From positions 930,001-994,000 of the forward strand of contig JAWQUS010000017.1 of NCBI GenBank assembly GCA_036365455.1: 64,000 bases of DNA, written 5' to 3'. Source of the stretch: Macrosoma leucophasiata (lineage: Eukaryota > Arthropoda > Insecta > Lepidoptera > Hedylidae). This document shows positions 51,401-62,919 of this stretch, one piece after another. Every line of letters starts with the position of its first letter. Within the stretch, counting starts at the first letter, position 1. The translations under genes were made by a program, and so were the position numbers. The notes under the pieces were generated by a model, which was given only the letters and a program-made list of their open reading frames with translations, searched no databases and was not told the DNA's origin.

Positions 51401-52180
51401 TTTCGTTACATACCTGCTACTATTGTGTTTTTACACATACACAAACCACCATCTATCTGGCATGATTCTAACAAAAATGTCATTGTGAAGCTGAATATTT
51501 AACAAACGAATCCTTCAGTTAAGAAATTGTTTAATGACATATCTGATCTTTTTGATATCACTTAACTCAAAATAATTGTTATAACTTAATTTTATTTATT
51601 TGGATTACATTTATTAAATATACAGTATTATGTGTATTTATATAGATACGTGTCGATTATTATTATAACCATATATAGTTATAAAATTATAAAATACCCA
51701 ATATAAATAACGCATAATGATATCGAAGGAATGTTATCATGTTATGAATGATCTTAGATATCGTTGTATTTCAAACTCAAACTTAAACTCAAAAATTCAT
51801 TTAATCACTTGGAAATAATAGAATTTGCTTGTGATAGGTCAAATTACAAATATAAAATTAAAGCGAATAACAACTGATACGTTGATTAATATGTCAAAGT
51901 AAACAAAATAAAATAAATAATAGTCCAAAAATACTTAATAATAAAAATAGGTATCAACAGAATGTTCCATACTTTCTTTTACAAACGGCAAGATAAGACA
52001 AAACAAAAAAATATGGGACATTCTTTGTCATTCACTGGCAGAGTTCCAAAGCCCACATTACTGAGAAAATTCATGCATCATGAATTTCAGCATGTACATC
52101 AATAACTATGAATAACAAATGATCTGATTGGCCGTTAAATACAATAATAATTATAAAAAATTTGAGGCCTTTTTGATATT
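51401..52180. other. LINE UTR-like and unassigned sequence
   Basis: 51775-51960 (AACTCAAAAATTCATTTAAT ... AAATTAAAGCGAATAACAAC) resembles 59895-60010 and is probably an inverted LINE 3' end. The rest is unassigned. Confidence 0.45.
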
Positions 52181-52422
52181 TGTTTTATATTATTTCGCAT
52201 TAACACATGCTTGTGAAATATATTTTATTTACAGAAAAATGGAAAGAAAAATTTGACTTCAGGCGAGACTCGAACTCGCGGCCTACTGGGAATCTAGTCC
52301 AGCCGCTCTTCCAATTGAGCTACTGAAGTCCTGCCCGATTTGTCAAATCTTTCCTTCACATTTATTGCATTGCTTTATGGTAGCAACAGCGCCATCTATT
52401 GCCAACTATGCTAGTTAGGCAA
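52181..52422 (-). repeat. SINE-D with flank, first copy of a local duplication
   Basis: Minus strand CTTCAGTAGCTCAATTGGAA (A box), GAGTTCGAGTCTCGCC (B box) and the end AAATTTTTCTTTCCATTTTT. The 3' side includes ATTATTTCGCATTAACACAT. Confidence 0.87.
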
Positions 52423-52485
52423 CCGATATAATAGACTTTGCAGTTTATTGAATATCGTAAAGAAGTCGCTTTTACCCTTAATAAT

Positions 52486-52728
52486 TGTTTTATATTATTT
52501 CGGATTAACACATGCTTGTGAAATATATTTTATTTAAAGAAAAATGGAAAGAAAAATTTGACTTCAGGCGAGACTCGAACTCGCGGCATACTGGGAATCT
52601 AGTCCAGCCGCTCTTCCAATTGAGGTACTGAAGTCCTGCCCGATTTGTCAAATCTTTCCTTCACATTTATTGCATTGCTTTTATGGTAGCAGCAGCGCCA
52701 TCTATTGCCAACTATGCCAGTTAGGCAA
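52486..52728 (-). repeat. SINE-D with flank, second copy of a local duplication
   Basis: Almost identical to 52181-52422 about 305 bp upstream, including the flank AGCGCCATCTATTGCCAACT. At its end, GCCATCTATTGCC and GGCAATAGATGGC form a 13-bp hairpin. Confidence 0.9.
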
Positions 52729-53088
52729 TAGATGGCACTTTTTGATATTGCAAGAAATTTTATGAATACGGTATCAAGCGTTAAATTAGATGTTCATTTT
52801 CAGAGTCAGTCAAATATCCTATAGGCTGCAGTATTAAATTTTACCTACCATCTGTATCAAGTAAATGCTTATTTGGTAAATAAAAACACTCGCCCATTGT
52901 CACCTCGACCCGCTTATTCTGGAGTAATTTTGGTAATTGTAACACGTACACGTTTCTTCATTACGAGCTCATTAATTAAGTTTGTCAGTTAGGGCAACGC
53001 CTGGGACTAAAAATAGCATTTTTAATTTTGTACAAACGAAGCTAATTACATGTGTATTGTAATTGCCAAACAACCAACCAACAATTGC

Positions 53089-53304
53089 TTTGACGACCCG
53101 GTTGGTCCAGCGATGTGAAACCATCGTTTGATTCGAAGGGTCGCGGGTTTGATCCCCGCACCGGGACAAAGATTTGTATGGCCTACAGATATTTGTTTCG
53201 GGTCTGGGTGTTTGCGTATGTGTTATATGTGTACAACGGCACCCACGACACAGGTTTGTACCTACTGTGGGGCGCTAGTGTAAGCGTATTTTATTAAAAA
53301 AAAA
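53089..53304 (+). repeat. SINE-B, tRNA-derived, full length
   Basis: TTTGACGACCCGGTTGGTCC, a B box variant GGTTTGATCCC, the body through CGACACAGGTTTGTACCTAC, and an A-rich end at 53294-53304. Confidence 0.9.
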
Positions 53305-53879
53305 CTGTTTTTTTCGAAAATCTTTATTTATATCGGGGGACGGAAGCCAAGCGAAGCGTAACAGCACTGTCTTCCATTTTTTTTTGTCAATTTATAGCAC
53401 TGTCTTCCATTTTTTTGACAATCCCATCCAAGCAAAGCCTTTATCTCACGTCTTTTTTATGAAACGCAATGAGTGGGTGATTGACACTGTGACATTTCAT
53501 AATTTACGTAAAAATTCAAATGATGTGGCTCCTTCATTTATATTCGTATATATATGTAAGATATATTGTTGAGGATTTTCAAAATAAACCACAAATTGTT
53601 CCTCTGAAAATACAAAGATTTGTTTTATTTACAATATAACAATAATTATTATTTAACTACACAATTACATTTTTATCTCATCTGAAAATATAAAGAGACG
53701 ACATTTAAAGTTCACTAATATCGATTCCTCAACTATATCCTTTCGTTTATCTTTGTACATGTTTTTTATAATATTTATGCACATAATAATCTAAAAATCT
53801 CAAGCCATTCTGTCATATTATTATATGCCACAGACAATAACTTATAACCTCATTACACATACATAATAATATAATAAAA

Positions 53880-54095
53880 TTTTTAAATGCGAAAGTTTGT
53901 ATGTTTGTTTGTTTGTTTGTTACTCCTTAACGCAAAAACTGCTTAACCGATTTTCATGAAATTTGGCACACAAACAGAGAGTTGGATTAACATATAAGAT
54001 AGATTTATCCCCAAAAATTGTTCCTGTGGGATGCCATGGGATGATTTGATGAGTTACTACAGGTTACACGAAAACCTACACGCGCAACAGCTAGT
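53880..54095 (+). repeat. Dispersed repeat with CCGATTTTCATGAAATTTGG motif
   Basis: AATGCGAAAGTTTGTATG, (TTTG)n, ACTGCTTAACCGATTTTCAT to CGCGCAACAGCTAGTAAA. Related to 20640-20875. Confidence 0.65.
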
Positions 54096-54163
54096 AAACA
54101 TTAAATGCTAAAAATAATTTCTCTGGCATCTTGTCATAAAAGCATCCTTTTTTTATACGAGTA

Positions 54164-54322
54164 CTAGCTGTTGCCCGCGGCTTCGCCCGCGTGGATGTGC
54201 TATAAACCTCACGGAGCCCGAGACTTTTCCAACGAATGCAAAATCGTGGAAATCGGTTAGTGCGTTCTGGAGTTATAGCGTCAGGAAGGAAAACCCGACT
54301 TATTTTTATATAATAGATTACA
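54164..54322 (+). repeat. Family E repeat
   Basis: ACTAGCTGTTGCCCGCGGCT to GAAGGAAAACCCGACTTATT, with GCCCGAGACTTTTCCAACGA. Confidence 0.9.
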
Positions 54323-54494
54323 CACAAAAATGTATTGAAAGTTAAATATTAATGTTTATTTATTATAACGATATGAACAGCTTGATACTGAATACATATT
54401 AAAATTAAATGTTGAGTAAAGTTAACCCGATATAATTAATAAGTAGTCAGTAATTCAGGAATGGAACCTGCGAGCTACCGAAGTCTATTTTAGT

Positions 54495-54547
54495 TCTGCT
54501 TAGTGGTATAGCGGCATCCCAAAGTCGCAGGTTTGATTCCTGCCTGA
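54495..54547 (+). repeat. tRNA-like SINE head
   Basis: A box TGGTATAGCGG and B-box variant GGTTTGATTCC with tRNA-like spacing, then CTGCCTG. It is cut off by the SINE-C that follows. Confidence 0.65.
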
Positions 54548-54866
54548 AAACATATTTTTACGTAACTTTACGCCTGTAATCCCCGAAGGGGTAGGCAGAG
54601 GTAAATGCATGCATTCAAGCATACATGCAAACACCCACGACTCACCGGTTATGTTTTGGCCCATGTAACAGGTGGCGAACCTGTTGCCATCTCCGGGCAT
54701 ATTTTTCCGAGGTACTGGGAAACTTCCAGAAAATGGAAAAATCCCAATAGAAGCAGAGATAAAGGATTTTAAACCGTTATCTCTGATAGTCCCCGACCCG
54801 AGAATCGAACCCAGGACCTCCAGCGTAATAGTAGTGGCCTGCTACCACTACGCTACTGAGGCAGTT
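54548..54866 (-). repeat. SINE-C, tRNA-derived
   Basis: Minus strand begins CTGCCTCAGTAGCGTAGTGG and TCCTGGGTTCGATTCTCGGG and ends GGCGTAAAGTTACG. Structure as in the copy at 19166-19478. Confidence 0.92.
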
Positions 54867-55071
54867 TACGTTATTTCAGTTTCATTCATAATAATATAGG
54901 AACATAATAACATGTTATGTTGAAAAAAAAACACATTATTTTTACCGGTGTTCAAGGTATTTCAAAAATAATGTTGTATTGAATAGTTGTCAGCCATTAT
55001 TGATTAACCTGAGATGTTGCATCGAGTTATCAACTCCTGATAACAACTGATATATAATACATTTAAGTAGT

Positions 55072-55250
55072 AACGTTAGGCCCCGTAATAACTATCACAG
55101 AGACATAACAACTAAGGTCTCAGGTGTGGCAACGCATCTGAAATTTTGCCTCTGGTCTTTGTGTAAGTGTCTATAGGCTGCAGTCATCCCTAAACTTAAC
55201 TTCAATGTGAACTGCATGCTTGATTGCCACCTTCGTCACATAAAAAAAGC
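55072..55250 (+). repeat. Family A2 repeat, 3' two thirds
   Basis: GGCCCCGTAATAACTATCAC, TAAGGTCTCAGGTGTGGCAA to TGCATGCTTGATTGCCACCT and ACATAAAAAAAG. Confidence 0.87.
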
Positions 55251-55261
55251 TTTTATATTGT

Positions 55262-55415
55262 CCAACAACGGAACCCCATTTCTGATTCACACTACACCCT
55301 CACATGGTCCGGATAATAAGTACCCGCATCAACGGACAACGGCTGATAATTATTTTTATCCTACTCTCTTTCTCTTTAAATCCAAATAAAGTGGCAACAA
55401 ACATGGAGTGAGAGC
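55262..55415. repeat. Local direct duplication, copy 1
   Basis: CAACAACGGAACCCCATTTC, GATTCACACTACACCCTCAC and AACGGCTGATAATTATTTTT match 55779-55930 in order. Confidence 0.82.
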
Positions 55416-55778
55416 GTGGATATATATAAAAGATCTTTTTTTTCATCCTTATTTTACTTTGTAAAAACATTTCTAGATCATTTCGCAGTAATATATTTTA
55501 CTGTTGCCCGCTAACCTCATTGCAAAGTATGTTTTCAAATTATTGCAAGCTACACTCATTGAGATAAAATAATATCTATAGTTTGCCGAGGATCAAGGAA
55601 GCTAAAAATCTACCTCAAGTTCAGCTTAAATATGTTAAAAATCATTTGAGTTTCTGTACGGCATACGGTAATATATAAAGTTTTTTTTCAACAATTGTTT
55701 TCAGTTTTACTCCTAATCTTGTTACGTTGCATCCAATTTTCATACGATGAAAAATTTATACCATACGAAGCTTGTATT

Positions 55779-55930
55779 CAACAATGGAACCCTACAACTC
55801 GTTCACACTACACGCTCACACGGCCCGGATAATGAATACCCGGGCCAACCGACAACGGCTGCTAATTATTTTTGTCCTACCCTCTTTCACTGTAAATCCA
55901 GATTAAGTGGCAACAGAGATAAAGTAAGTT
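55779..55930. repeat. Local direct duplication, copy 2
   Basis: CAACAATGGAACCCTACAAC, GTTCACACTACACGCTCACA and AACGGCTGCTAATTATTTTT, about 517 bp after copy 1, with roughly one difference in six or seven bases. Confidence 0.82.
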
Positions 55931-55982
55931 GCCGTGGATTTAAAAGGTTTTAAATTTTATAACATTGTTTTTAATTTACGTT

Positions 55983-56120
55983 AAACGATGACCAAAGCCT
56001 ATAGACGTCTACACAAAAACTAGAGGTCGAAATGCAGATGGTATGATATGAAATGCAACCCCGAGACCTAAGTTGTTATGTCTCTGTGATTGTTATAACG
56101 GGGCCATACATTAGGATTTA
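55983..56120 (-). repeat. Family A2 repeat, partial
   Basis: GATGACCAAAGCCTATAGAC, CTAGAGGTCGAAATGCAGAT, CTAAGTTGTTATGTCTCTGT and TATAACGGGGCCATACATTA. Confidence 0.8.
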
Positions 56121-57090
56121 AAATGCTGTACACAAACACAAATCAATAAAAACATTTTTTCTTTTTCTGGTATGTACAATAAGTTACAGTGGTAATCAAG
56201 ATGATTAAAAATATTGTACAATTTTTGTACAAGCTCAAGGTATCCTAAATAAAAGTAGTCGGACACATTATTACAAACTCAGAAAGCACCATTAAACAAT
56301 GCGGAAGGCATACGAGAAAAGAATGGAAGTTTTAAAAGAAAAGATGTTAAAAGAACGCCACGTATGCATTTGTTTGTTGAATTCCCCATTCTCTTTAAAA
56401 GTGGACAATGTGGAGTAATTACTTACCCCAATCCATGTCGCTTTCACACTATCCGTTATTTTTACCAAATGGCTTATATTTTTTTTCTTTTTTTTTACAC
56501 CTTCAGTAGTAGTTTAACCTGTCAAGGAACGTAAGGCCACCGGCGCCCGGACACAATTGAATTTTAATTGTCATATTTTTCTCGTGTCTGGAGGACTTAA
56601 GGCGCTATTGCTACGTTGGGTTCGATCCCCTATTTCATAAGGATAAGGTATAAGAGTTTCCATTTTCTGGAACTTTCTTCGTGCCACAAATAAAAGAAAT
56701 AAGATAAGTGTCATACATTGATTTGTAAAAATTAAAATTAAAAAGGGACAAAGTGAAACAGCTCTGAAATATAATTTAGAAAAGCGTGGAACTATTATTT
56801 AGAGAGCATAAAGAAAATTTAAAAGAGGACAAAATATAATAGGGAAATTAAAACACACGTCCCTTTTATCAACAGAAGAAGCCTTCCATACGAAACTTTC
56901 ACTACAATTTTTTTACGGTAAGAATATTGTTATAACCTCGAAAAATGTTCTAAAGTTTCGTAAAATAATATTTCAAAGCTGTTATATTATACTTTAGTTT
57001 ATACAAAGTGGTCACTTTGATTTTTTTTTGTACAAATCCTGATATGGTCTTTTGTGAAGTAGTGCAGTATTATGGTATATGTGTAAGTGT
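56121..57090. other. No recognised gene
   Basis: A short stretch near 56535-56575 (CACCGGCGCCCGGACACAAT, TAATTGTCATATTTTTCTCG) resembles 63085-63135. No coding homology. Confidence 0.4.
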
Positions 57091-57094
57091 GTGT

Positions 57095-57312
57095 TAGCAT
57101 TACCTAATCTACTTGCTGCTAAATGGTAGTGTTCAGCGCCAGCGTGTTCCGGTCTGGTAGTAATATTAATACAGCCCTGTAATTTCGGGCACAGAGACAA
57201 GAGATCAAGAATAGCAGCGCATCTACATCGAAATATATGGTTTTTATGTAGATGTTTTTAGGCTACAATATTCACTTATCATAAATATATTCTTTATGCT
57301 TGTTTATATATA
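57095..57312 (+). repeat. Family A repeat, diverged
   Basis: CTACTTGCTGCTAAATGGTA, GTTCAGCGCCAGCGTGTTCC, AATTTCGGGCACAGAGACA, then a gap and TGTAGATGTTTTTAGGCTAC to ATGCTTGTTTATATATA. Confidence 0.78.
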
Positions 57313-58745
57313 TAACTAACACCTATATGAAGTTTGGTGCTATTGTTTTTTTTATTTATTTTTAGAGTTTCCCTAAAAGAATGCTATACTACGGTAAGTT
57401 TTTTCTGAAGGAGAATTACTCTTAAAATATAAGTATTACAGCTAAAATTATAGCTCAGACTATTCAATTCAAAATCGTATCGTATCCGTCTCGTGAACTT
57501 TAATCGTCATGGGCTGCGCAGCTAATTATGTAACTGGGCTCGCTGCAGGTAAAATATTACTTTTAAACTTTATTACACTTCAAGGAAAGTAATATTAACG
57601 ATGAAGCACATTAAGTAGCCAAGTAGTTTAACACTTCGTTACGTTTGCCAACTGAGTTATACTTTATTACATAATATTAATTTTCTGTGAGTAAATTAAA
57701 TGTAGGTTTATTATAATTTCGTTTATGTTTAGGCCCGTTATTTGTGACACAAGGGTAAAATATCAAAAGAGTATCAACGCACACGTGTAGTCTGCCCAGT
57801 ATTTAAGTGCCTTTGCGCATTCGGCCAGAGCTTTAAGTGCGCAAGGGAAGAATTCTTTGCCAATAGAGGGTGATGGCGTTGTCACGACCCGACCCGAAAT
57901 TTGCGCTATATTTACTAAACATAAAACCAAAGCTACAAGTTATAAAAATCTTTAATAAATAACACGATATAAACTTTGGAAGCAAGAAACAAGGTTCTGG
58001 ATTTAACAACGCTTTGTTCATGATACATATTCTCGACATTTAGTGCAGGTAGTACCAAGGAATGTATTTTTAATACAAAATTATGGCGGCACTGCAGTGC
58101 CACCGGGAGGGCAATATAATATAATAACGGATACTACTGAATATATGATTTTAGCTTAGTGTGCACAGAACAAAGGCGGTTTGGACGCTGCGGTTAAACA
58201 CAATATAAGAGAAAAAACGTTTCCACACTGTTTTTGTTGATTTTCTTCATTAATGATGCCAAATCTTGAAATTGAAAAATGTTTCATGTTTATTGCTCTC
58301 CAACTTGTATTTATTCACTTTTTTATGTGATTTATACATAAAGTGAACCTAATGCCACTAACCACTTTCTTATTCTCGGCCTCGGGAAGGGATAAAGAAA
58401 GTGGAAGGATGCATCAGGGGTGCGACCGCCTATCGAAATTGCTGTTGACATTGTCATTGCTGTCAAATTTAAAAGTCGATTTATACTTTAACTAAATACC
58501 AATAATGGAAATAATCTACCATTATCGCTTGTTTATCACCTACGAAAGCGAGAACATCAATCAGATTATCAATACTACTTTTAACGGAGCTACAAATCGA
58601 CATGAAAATTTGACAGCAATGACAATGTCAGCAGCAATACAGATAGGCGGTCGCACCGCAGTTAATATTAGATAGTAAGTGAAAATGGTGTCACATAAAA
58701 TTAAATCAATGTGCATGCCTTATCTTTCTGGGTACCTACTCAAGC
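57313..58745. other. No recognised gene; one local inverted word pair
   Basis: 58418-58480 (GGGGTGCGACCGCCTATCGA, TGACATTGTCATTGCTGTCA) and 58605-58660 (TGACAGCAATGACAATGTCA, GGCGGTCGCACCGCAG) are inverse of each other, so 58420-58660 is a foldback element of about 240 bp. Confidence 0.6.
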
Positions 58746-58769
58746 TGTTATGATATACTATATCCCCCT

Positions 58770-58835
58770 GCAATGGGGACGCGATAGCGCTTAACACTAC
58801 CATTCTCCATCACTGGAGCACTACCAGAATAAACA
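58770..58835 (-). repeat. Family A head fragment
   Basis: ACGCGATAGCGCTTAACACT, then directly CCATCACTGGAGCACTACCA. The middle is deleted. Confidence 0.65.
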
Positions 58836-58864
58836 CAATAATAATTTTTTTTTGTGATAGATTG

Positions 58865-59215
58865 ACAGGAACGTCGCGTATTGATTATCGACATCACCAT
58901 CCCACATAACGAAAATCTCGTCAAGAGCGAATAATACGAGGAAAATAAATATCTTGATCTGGCTCACGAGGTTGTCGCCATGTGGGATGTGGATTCCGCC
59001 ATAATTGTGCCAATAGTCGTATCAGTGAACAGGCTGATAGCGAAGAGCCTCGACCAACATCTTAAGAGGATCTCGCTAGGTGGACGGATCAAGGATCTGA
59101 TACAGAAAGCAGTACTTCCTCGACACGGCACGCATATTGAGGAGGTTCCTGTCTCTGTGTCCCTAACCACCGGCAACTTGGAATCTGCTTCTGCTGCCGG
59201 CGGTATACTATTTTT
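58865..59215 (+). pseudogene. Retroelement polyprotein C-terminal fragment
   Basis: The frame reads RVLIIDITIPHNENLVKSE, a stop, then YEENKYLDLAHEVVAMWDVD, SAIIVPIVVSVNRLIAKSLD and QHLKRISLGGRIKDLIQKAV. This is familiar as the C-terminal end of a reverse-transcriptase element protein common in Lepidoptera, in which IIDITxPxDxNL is part of a nuclease-like fold. The in-frame TAA and later frame changes make it a relic. Confidence 0.75.
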
Positions 59216-59325
59216 TAATTTTTTTTATTTGTTGTTTTATTGTACTTATGTAGATACGCAAAAATATTTAATAAATCAAATGAATAAATAAGTGGAATAA
59301 TAATTTCCATTTTATTTTAATTTAA

Positions 59326-59492
59326 TCTATAATATAAAAATAAGTCGGGTTTGCCTTTCTGATGCTATAACTCCAGAACGCACAAACCGATTTCCACTTC
59401 GCATTCGTTGGAAAGGTTTCGGGCTCCGTGAGGTTTATAGCAAATTCAGGAAAATATATTTATAAAATGACATCCACGCGGGCAACAGCTAG
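59326..59492 (-). repeat. Family E repeat
   Basis: AAAATAAGTCGGGTTTGCCT, ATTTCCACTTCGCATTCGTT and the end CACGCGGGCAACAGCTAGT. Confidence 0.88.
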
Positions 59493-59497
59493 TGATA

Positions 59498-59600
59498 GTG
59501 TAAAACATGCTTGTAGTTCACAGGGAGGTTAAGGGATGACTACAGTCTATTGACATCAACATAACTACCATCTGGTGGAAGACAGATTTAGTCATAGATA
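59498..59600 (-). repeat. Family A 3' fragment, diverged
   Basis: AACATGCTTGTAGTTCACAG, GGGATGACTACAGTCTATTG, ACATCAACATAACTACCATC. Confidence 0.6.
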
Positions 59601-59614
59601 TTAGGGTCATAGTT

Positions 59615-59890
59615 GACTAGCACCAGCACCGCCTCGTTTTACGGCGTCCACGCGTTGTAGACGGGTCAACTGTCAACGTGCGGTCCACTTGTGGACAGAT
59701 AGTTGGCAGTGCAAAGTCAACGCAAGACAAGCTAGTGGTTACCGAGTGGACTACTCAGTGACTCGCCGTCCACGCGTAAAAAGCGCGCGGTCCCCGCGTT
59801 GACGGCTTGCGGTCGAGGTAATACGGAACGGAGTTAATGTAATGAGTGCAGACCGCTCGAGACGGTCGGGCGCTGGTCGGGTGCGAGGTG
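59615..59890. other. GC-rich block, unassigned
   Basis: Much richer in G, C and CpG than its surroundings, with repeated words such as GTCCACGCGT and GTCAAC. No open frame or family match was recognised. Confidence 0.5.
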
Positions 59891-60199
59891 ACCAGAATCA
59901 GAATCAGAAACTCATTTATTCATTTAGGGTGACAGGCACTTCTTATGACACGTCAAAAACAAACAAAATAAATTAAAGTGAATAACAATTGATATACATG
60001 TCAAAAAAGATAAAAAAATATATGTAAAGTAAAGAATATCACTAAGATAAAACTAAATGTAATAAACTAATGTAAAAAGTATCAGTAGTGATAGTAAAGA
60101 AGTATGAGACCGTAGTGAGCTATAACCCTTATGGGTAATGCGGTGGTATCTACGTCAAGCTGCGACACTGTAACTATACTATCAGCAAAACAACGTTAT

Positions 60200-60352
60200 C
60201 AGTCTGGCGAATGCCTTTCAACCGTCAAACACATCTAGTATATGAATTTACACAATAAACGCGCTGAGGTATCGAACAGCAACAAATATCCTAATATTAA
60301 TATTGAAACCGCACTAAAGTGCGTTAATTCTACCACAGCTCAATAATGAGCT
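60200..60352. repeat. Local direct duplication, copy 1
   Basis: CAGTCTGGCGAATGCCTTTC, GAATTTACACAATAAACGCG and GTTAATTCTACCACAGC match 60902-61030 in order. Confidence 0.78.
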
Positions 60353-60901
60353 CGTCGAATATTTGACAAGAAGAATTAATATAAATTTTTTGCATATTAT
60401 CTAACAATTCTGCATACTTTTTGTATACATTTAAAAACTCTGCCTAAGTGACCGTAAAATTCCGACTAAGTGACTGACTGATAAAGCACAGCTGATCCCA
60501 GTATTGCCAAATCGTTCCATAATTGTTATGAGGGCGTACAAAAACTTAGGCCATGGACGGCCATGGTACGATGTACGATATCCCTATCCCTATGTCTAAA
60601 TTATGTAAAACTGTCGATAATTTTAGATCATAAAAAAACAAGTTGACAATGGGAATCGGCGATGCGCGTCGTATTTTTTTAAGCTCGTGCGTGGCTTGTT
60701 TACGCTAAATGTAAAAAATGTTTAGGTTATGTACGAAAATATGTCATTTTTTTCTTAAGGATACTACGAGGTTGTGTTAAAACTAAGTACGAGATATTAA
60801 TGCCCATGCCTTTCACTGCACGTTTGACCGATATTTTTTCAACAACTACAAAAATTTTGAAGTGATAACGAAGTGTTATATAAATAATATGAAAACGCCA
60901 C
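60353..60901. other. No recognised gene between the duplicated segments
   Basis: Noncoding-looking; AGGCCATGGACGGCCATGGT near 60550 is a small inverted word. No homology recognised. Confidence 0.35.
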
Positions 60902-61030
60902 CAGTCTGGCGAGGCACTTATAAGCGACAAACACACTGCAGTATATTCATTTACACAATAAACGCGTCAACGTGCTCAGGTATCGCGAACCAATATTAGA
61001 GTACGGTAATTCTACACCAGCCAATAATGT
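60902..61030. repeat. Local direct duplication, copy 2
   Basis: CAGTCTGGCGAGGCACTTAT, TTCATTTACACAATAAACGC and GGTAATTCTACACCAGCCAA, about 700 bp after copy 1. Confidence 0.78.
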
Positions 61031-61236
61031 ACCTACTTGAGGAGGAAAGTTGAGTCCTTGTTAAGCTAAATTGAATTAACATCGAATCACATATTAAGAG
61101 GCAGGATGCCGTAGCCGAACGGCAAAAAACAAATTCATCATGCCTACCTGTCTCAATGGCTCATTGAAATCGTGGAGGCATCATATCAAAACATATTATT
61201 ATGTCAACTGAAAATATATGTAAGTTAAGTGATTAT

Positions 61237-61548
61237 GCCTCGGTAGCCTAGTGGTAGCAGGCCACTACTACTACGCTGAGGTCCTGGGTTCGATTCCCGG
61301 GTAGGGGGTTATCAGAGATGATGGTGTAAAGTCCATTATCTCTGGTTCTATTGGGATTTTTCCATTTTCTGGAAATGTCCCAGTTACTTGAAGTTTGGTA
61401 ATGTGCCCGGAGATGTCAACAGGCTCGCCACCTGTTACATGGGCCAAAAACATAACCGGCGAATCGTGGGTGTTTGCATGTATGCTTGAATGCATGCATT
61501 TACCTCTGCCTATCCCTTCGGGGATTACAGGCGTGAAGTTACGTTTAT
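61237..61548 (+). repeat. SINE-C, tRNA-derived, with short target duplication
   Basis: GCCTCGGTAGCCTAGTGGTA (A box TAGCCTAGTGG), B box GGTTCGATTCC, body to TTACAGGCGTGAAGTTACGT. GTGATTAT flanks it at 61229-61236 and 61549-61556. Confidence 0.92.
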
Positions 61549-62215
61549 GTGATTATATATAAGACACGTGTCACTACGAAAACAACGCGCGAGCATGATC
61601 AGTGCGAAGTGTAATAAAAGGTTATGATCGTTTGATTAACTCACGCAACACTTGTACTGTTGACACGTTTTTGGCAATTACTTTACCTACCCCTTATATA
61701 GTTAAAAAGAAAGAAAGTGTCTTGATAGATAGACATACAGGCAGTCAACTAAGTGATCCTATATAAGTTCCTTTTTTTACAATCCCCTAAAGTCCCGTAC
61801 CTATAAAAGAAATAATCAAACAAAAATTAAATAACACTGTCATAAAATAATACAAAAATTATCTTCACAAAATCAGGTACAGAAAGAAATCCAATTAATT
61901 GAATACTTGAATTCATTCACCGAAAAATAAGTCACGATCCAAGCAATTACGCTAGACCCGATAAATTCAATCTACCTAAGTTTTGGCAATAACGCCCCGT
62001 GATTGGTTTTTCGTGGAGATAAAAAGCAATTGAGTCGCGCTTGTAACTTGTTCCAACAATATCTGTTCCATTTACACTACATCTTGTTCGGAATAAGGAC
62101 GTTAAGAATGCTTTTGTGTGTTATATTTCTTTCAAGGAACACATTTTAGAGTTCCCTTGCGAACTGTTTTCATAAATTATTGGTTCATTCAATGTAATAG
62201 CATTACAGATAATTG
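61549..62215. other. No recognised gene or repeat
   Basis: A trace of a Family F end (AGTGATCCTATATAAGTTCC, AAAGTCCCGTACC) is at 61745-61805. Otherwise unassigned. Confidence 0.4.
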
Positions 62216-62221
62216 AATGTA

Positions 62222-62382
62222 TGGCTACGTATTTACTATCACAGAGACGTAATAACCAAGGTCTCATGGCAACACATCTGCATTTTGACCTCTAGACTTT
62301 GTGTGAGTGTCTATAGACTGCAGTCATCACTTAACATCAAGAAATACATGCTTGTTTGCCAGCTTACATAAAAAAAAAATTA
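62222..62382 (+). repeat. Family A2 repeat, 3' two thirds
   Basis: ACTATCACAGAGACGTAATA, TTTTGACCTCTAGACTTTGT, CAGTCATCACTTAACATCAA and ACATGCTTGTTTGCCAGCTT then poly(A). Confidence 0.87.
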
Positions 62383-62623
62383 ACGGATATTATATTTCTA
62401 AACAACTGTTATGGCATCTTTGGAAGGTATTTATCCAGAAGTGGGCGTCTTTTGGCTGATGTGATGATAAGTGTTTTTATAATTTTGGTCAATTAATTCA
62501 AGGTTGTTTTACTAATAAATATATATTTTTTTGTATTAACCATACCTGGATTCAACAACAAGTGTCTCAAATAATGTAATGTCGATACTTAAGACGCATT
62601 ATTTGAACTGTTATATTAGTAAC

Positions 62624-62903
62624 TTCACATTAAACTAAACTCATGATCAGCCAAAAATATAAAGTGAAAAAAACATAACCCTGAAGGAGCTCTTTGTCCT
62701 CAACATTATGCAGTTCAGTTTCTACAAAAACTAATCTTAATTGGAATAAAGCAATATCTTTCATGAAAGAAAGCAATAAAACTAAATGGAGCTTTTTGCA
62801 AAGCGGTCATACTGACCTATTCTCGGCCACGCTCTTGAGGCTTACGCTTCATATTTTGGTCTAAGAATTAGTGGTGCCATAAACGGGTTGTTTTGTTTTA
62901 AAT
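62624..62903. repeat. Local direct duplication, copy 1
   Basis: AAACTAAACTCATGATCAGC, AACATTATGCAGTTCAGTTT, ACTAAATGGAGCTTTTTGCA and GCGGTCATACTGACC match 63732-63985 in order. Confidence 0.85.
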
Positions 62904-62919
62904 TTAAAATATGACTTTG

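Noticed and set aside
60727..60936. Possible 5' end of a gene on the minus strand
   Set aside because: The frame of 69 codons has no homology I recognise, and no initiator, splice or downstream exon could be supported.
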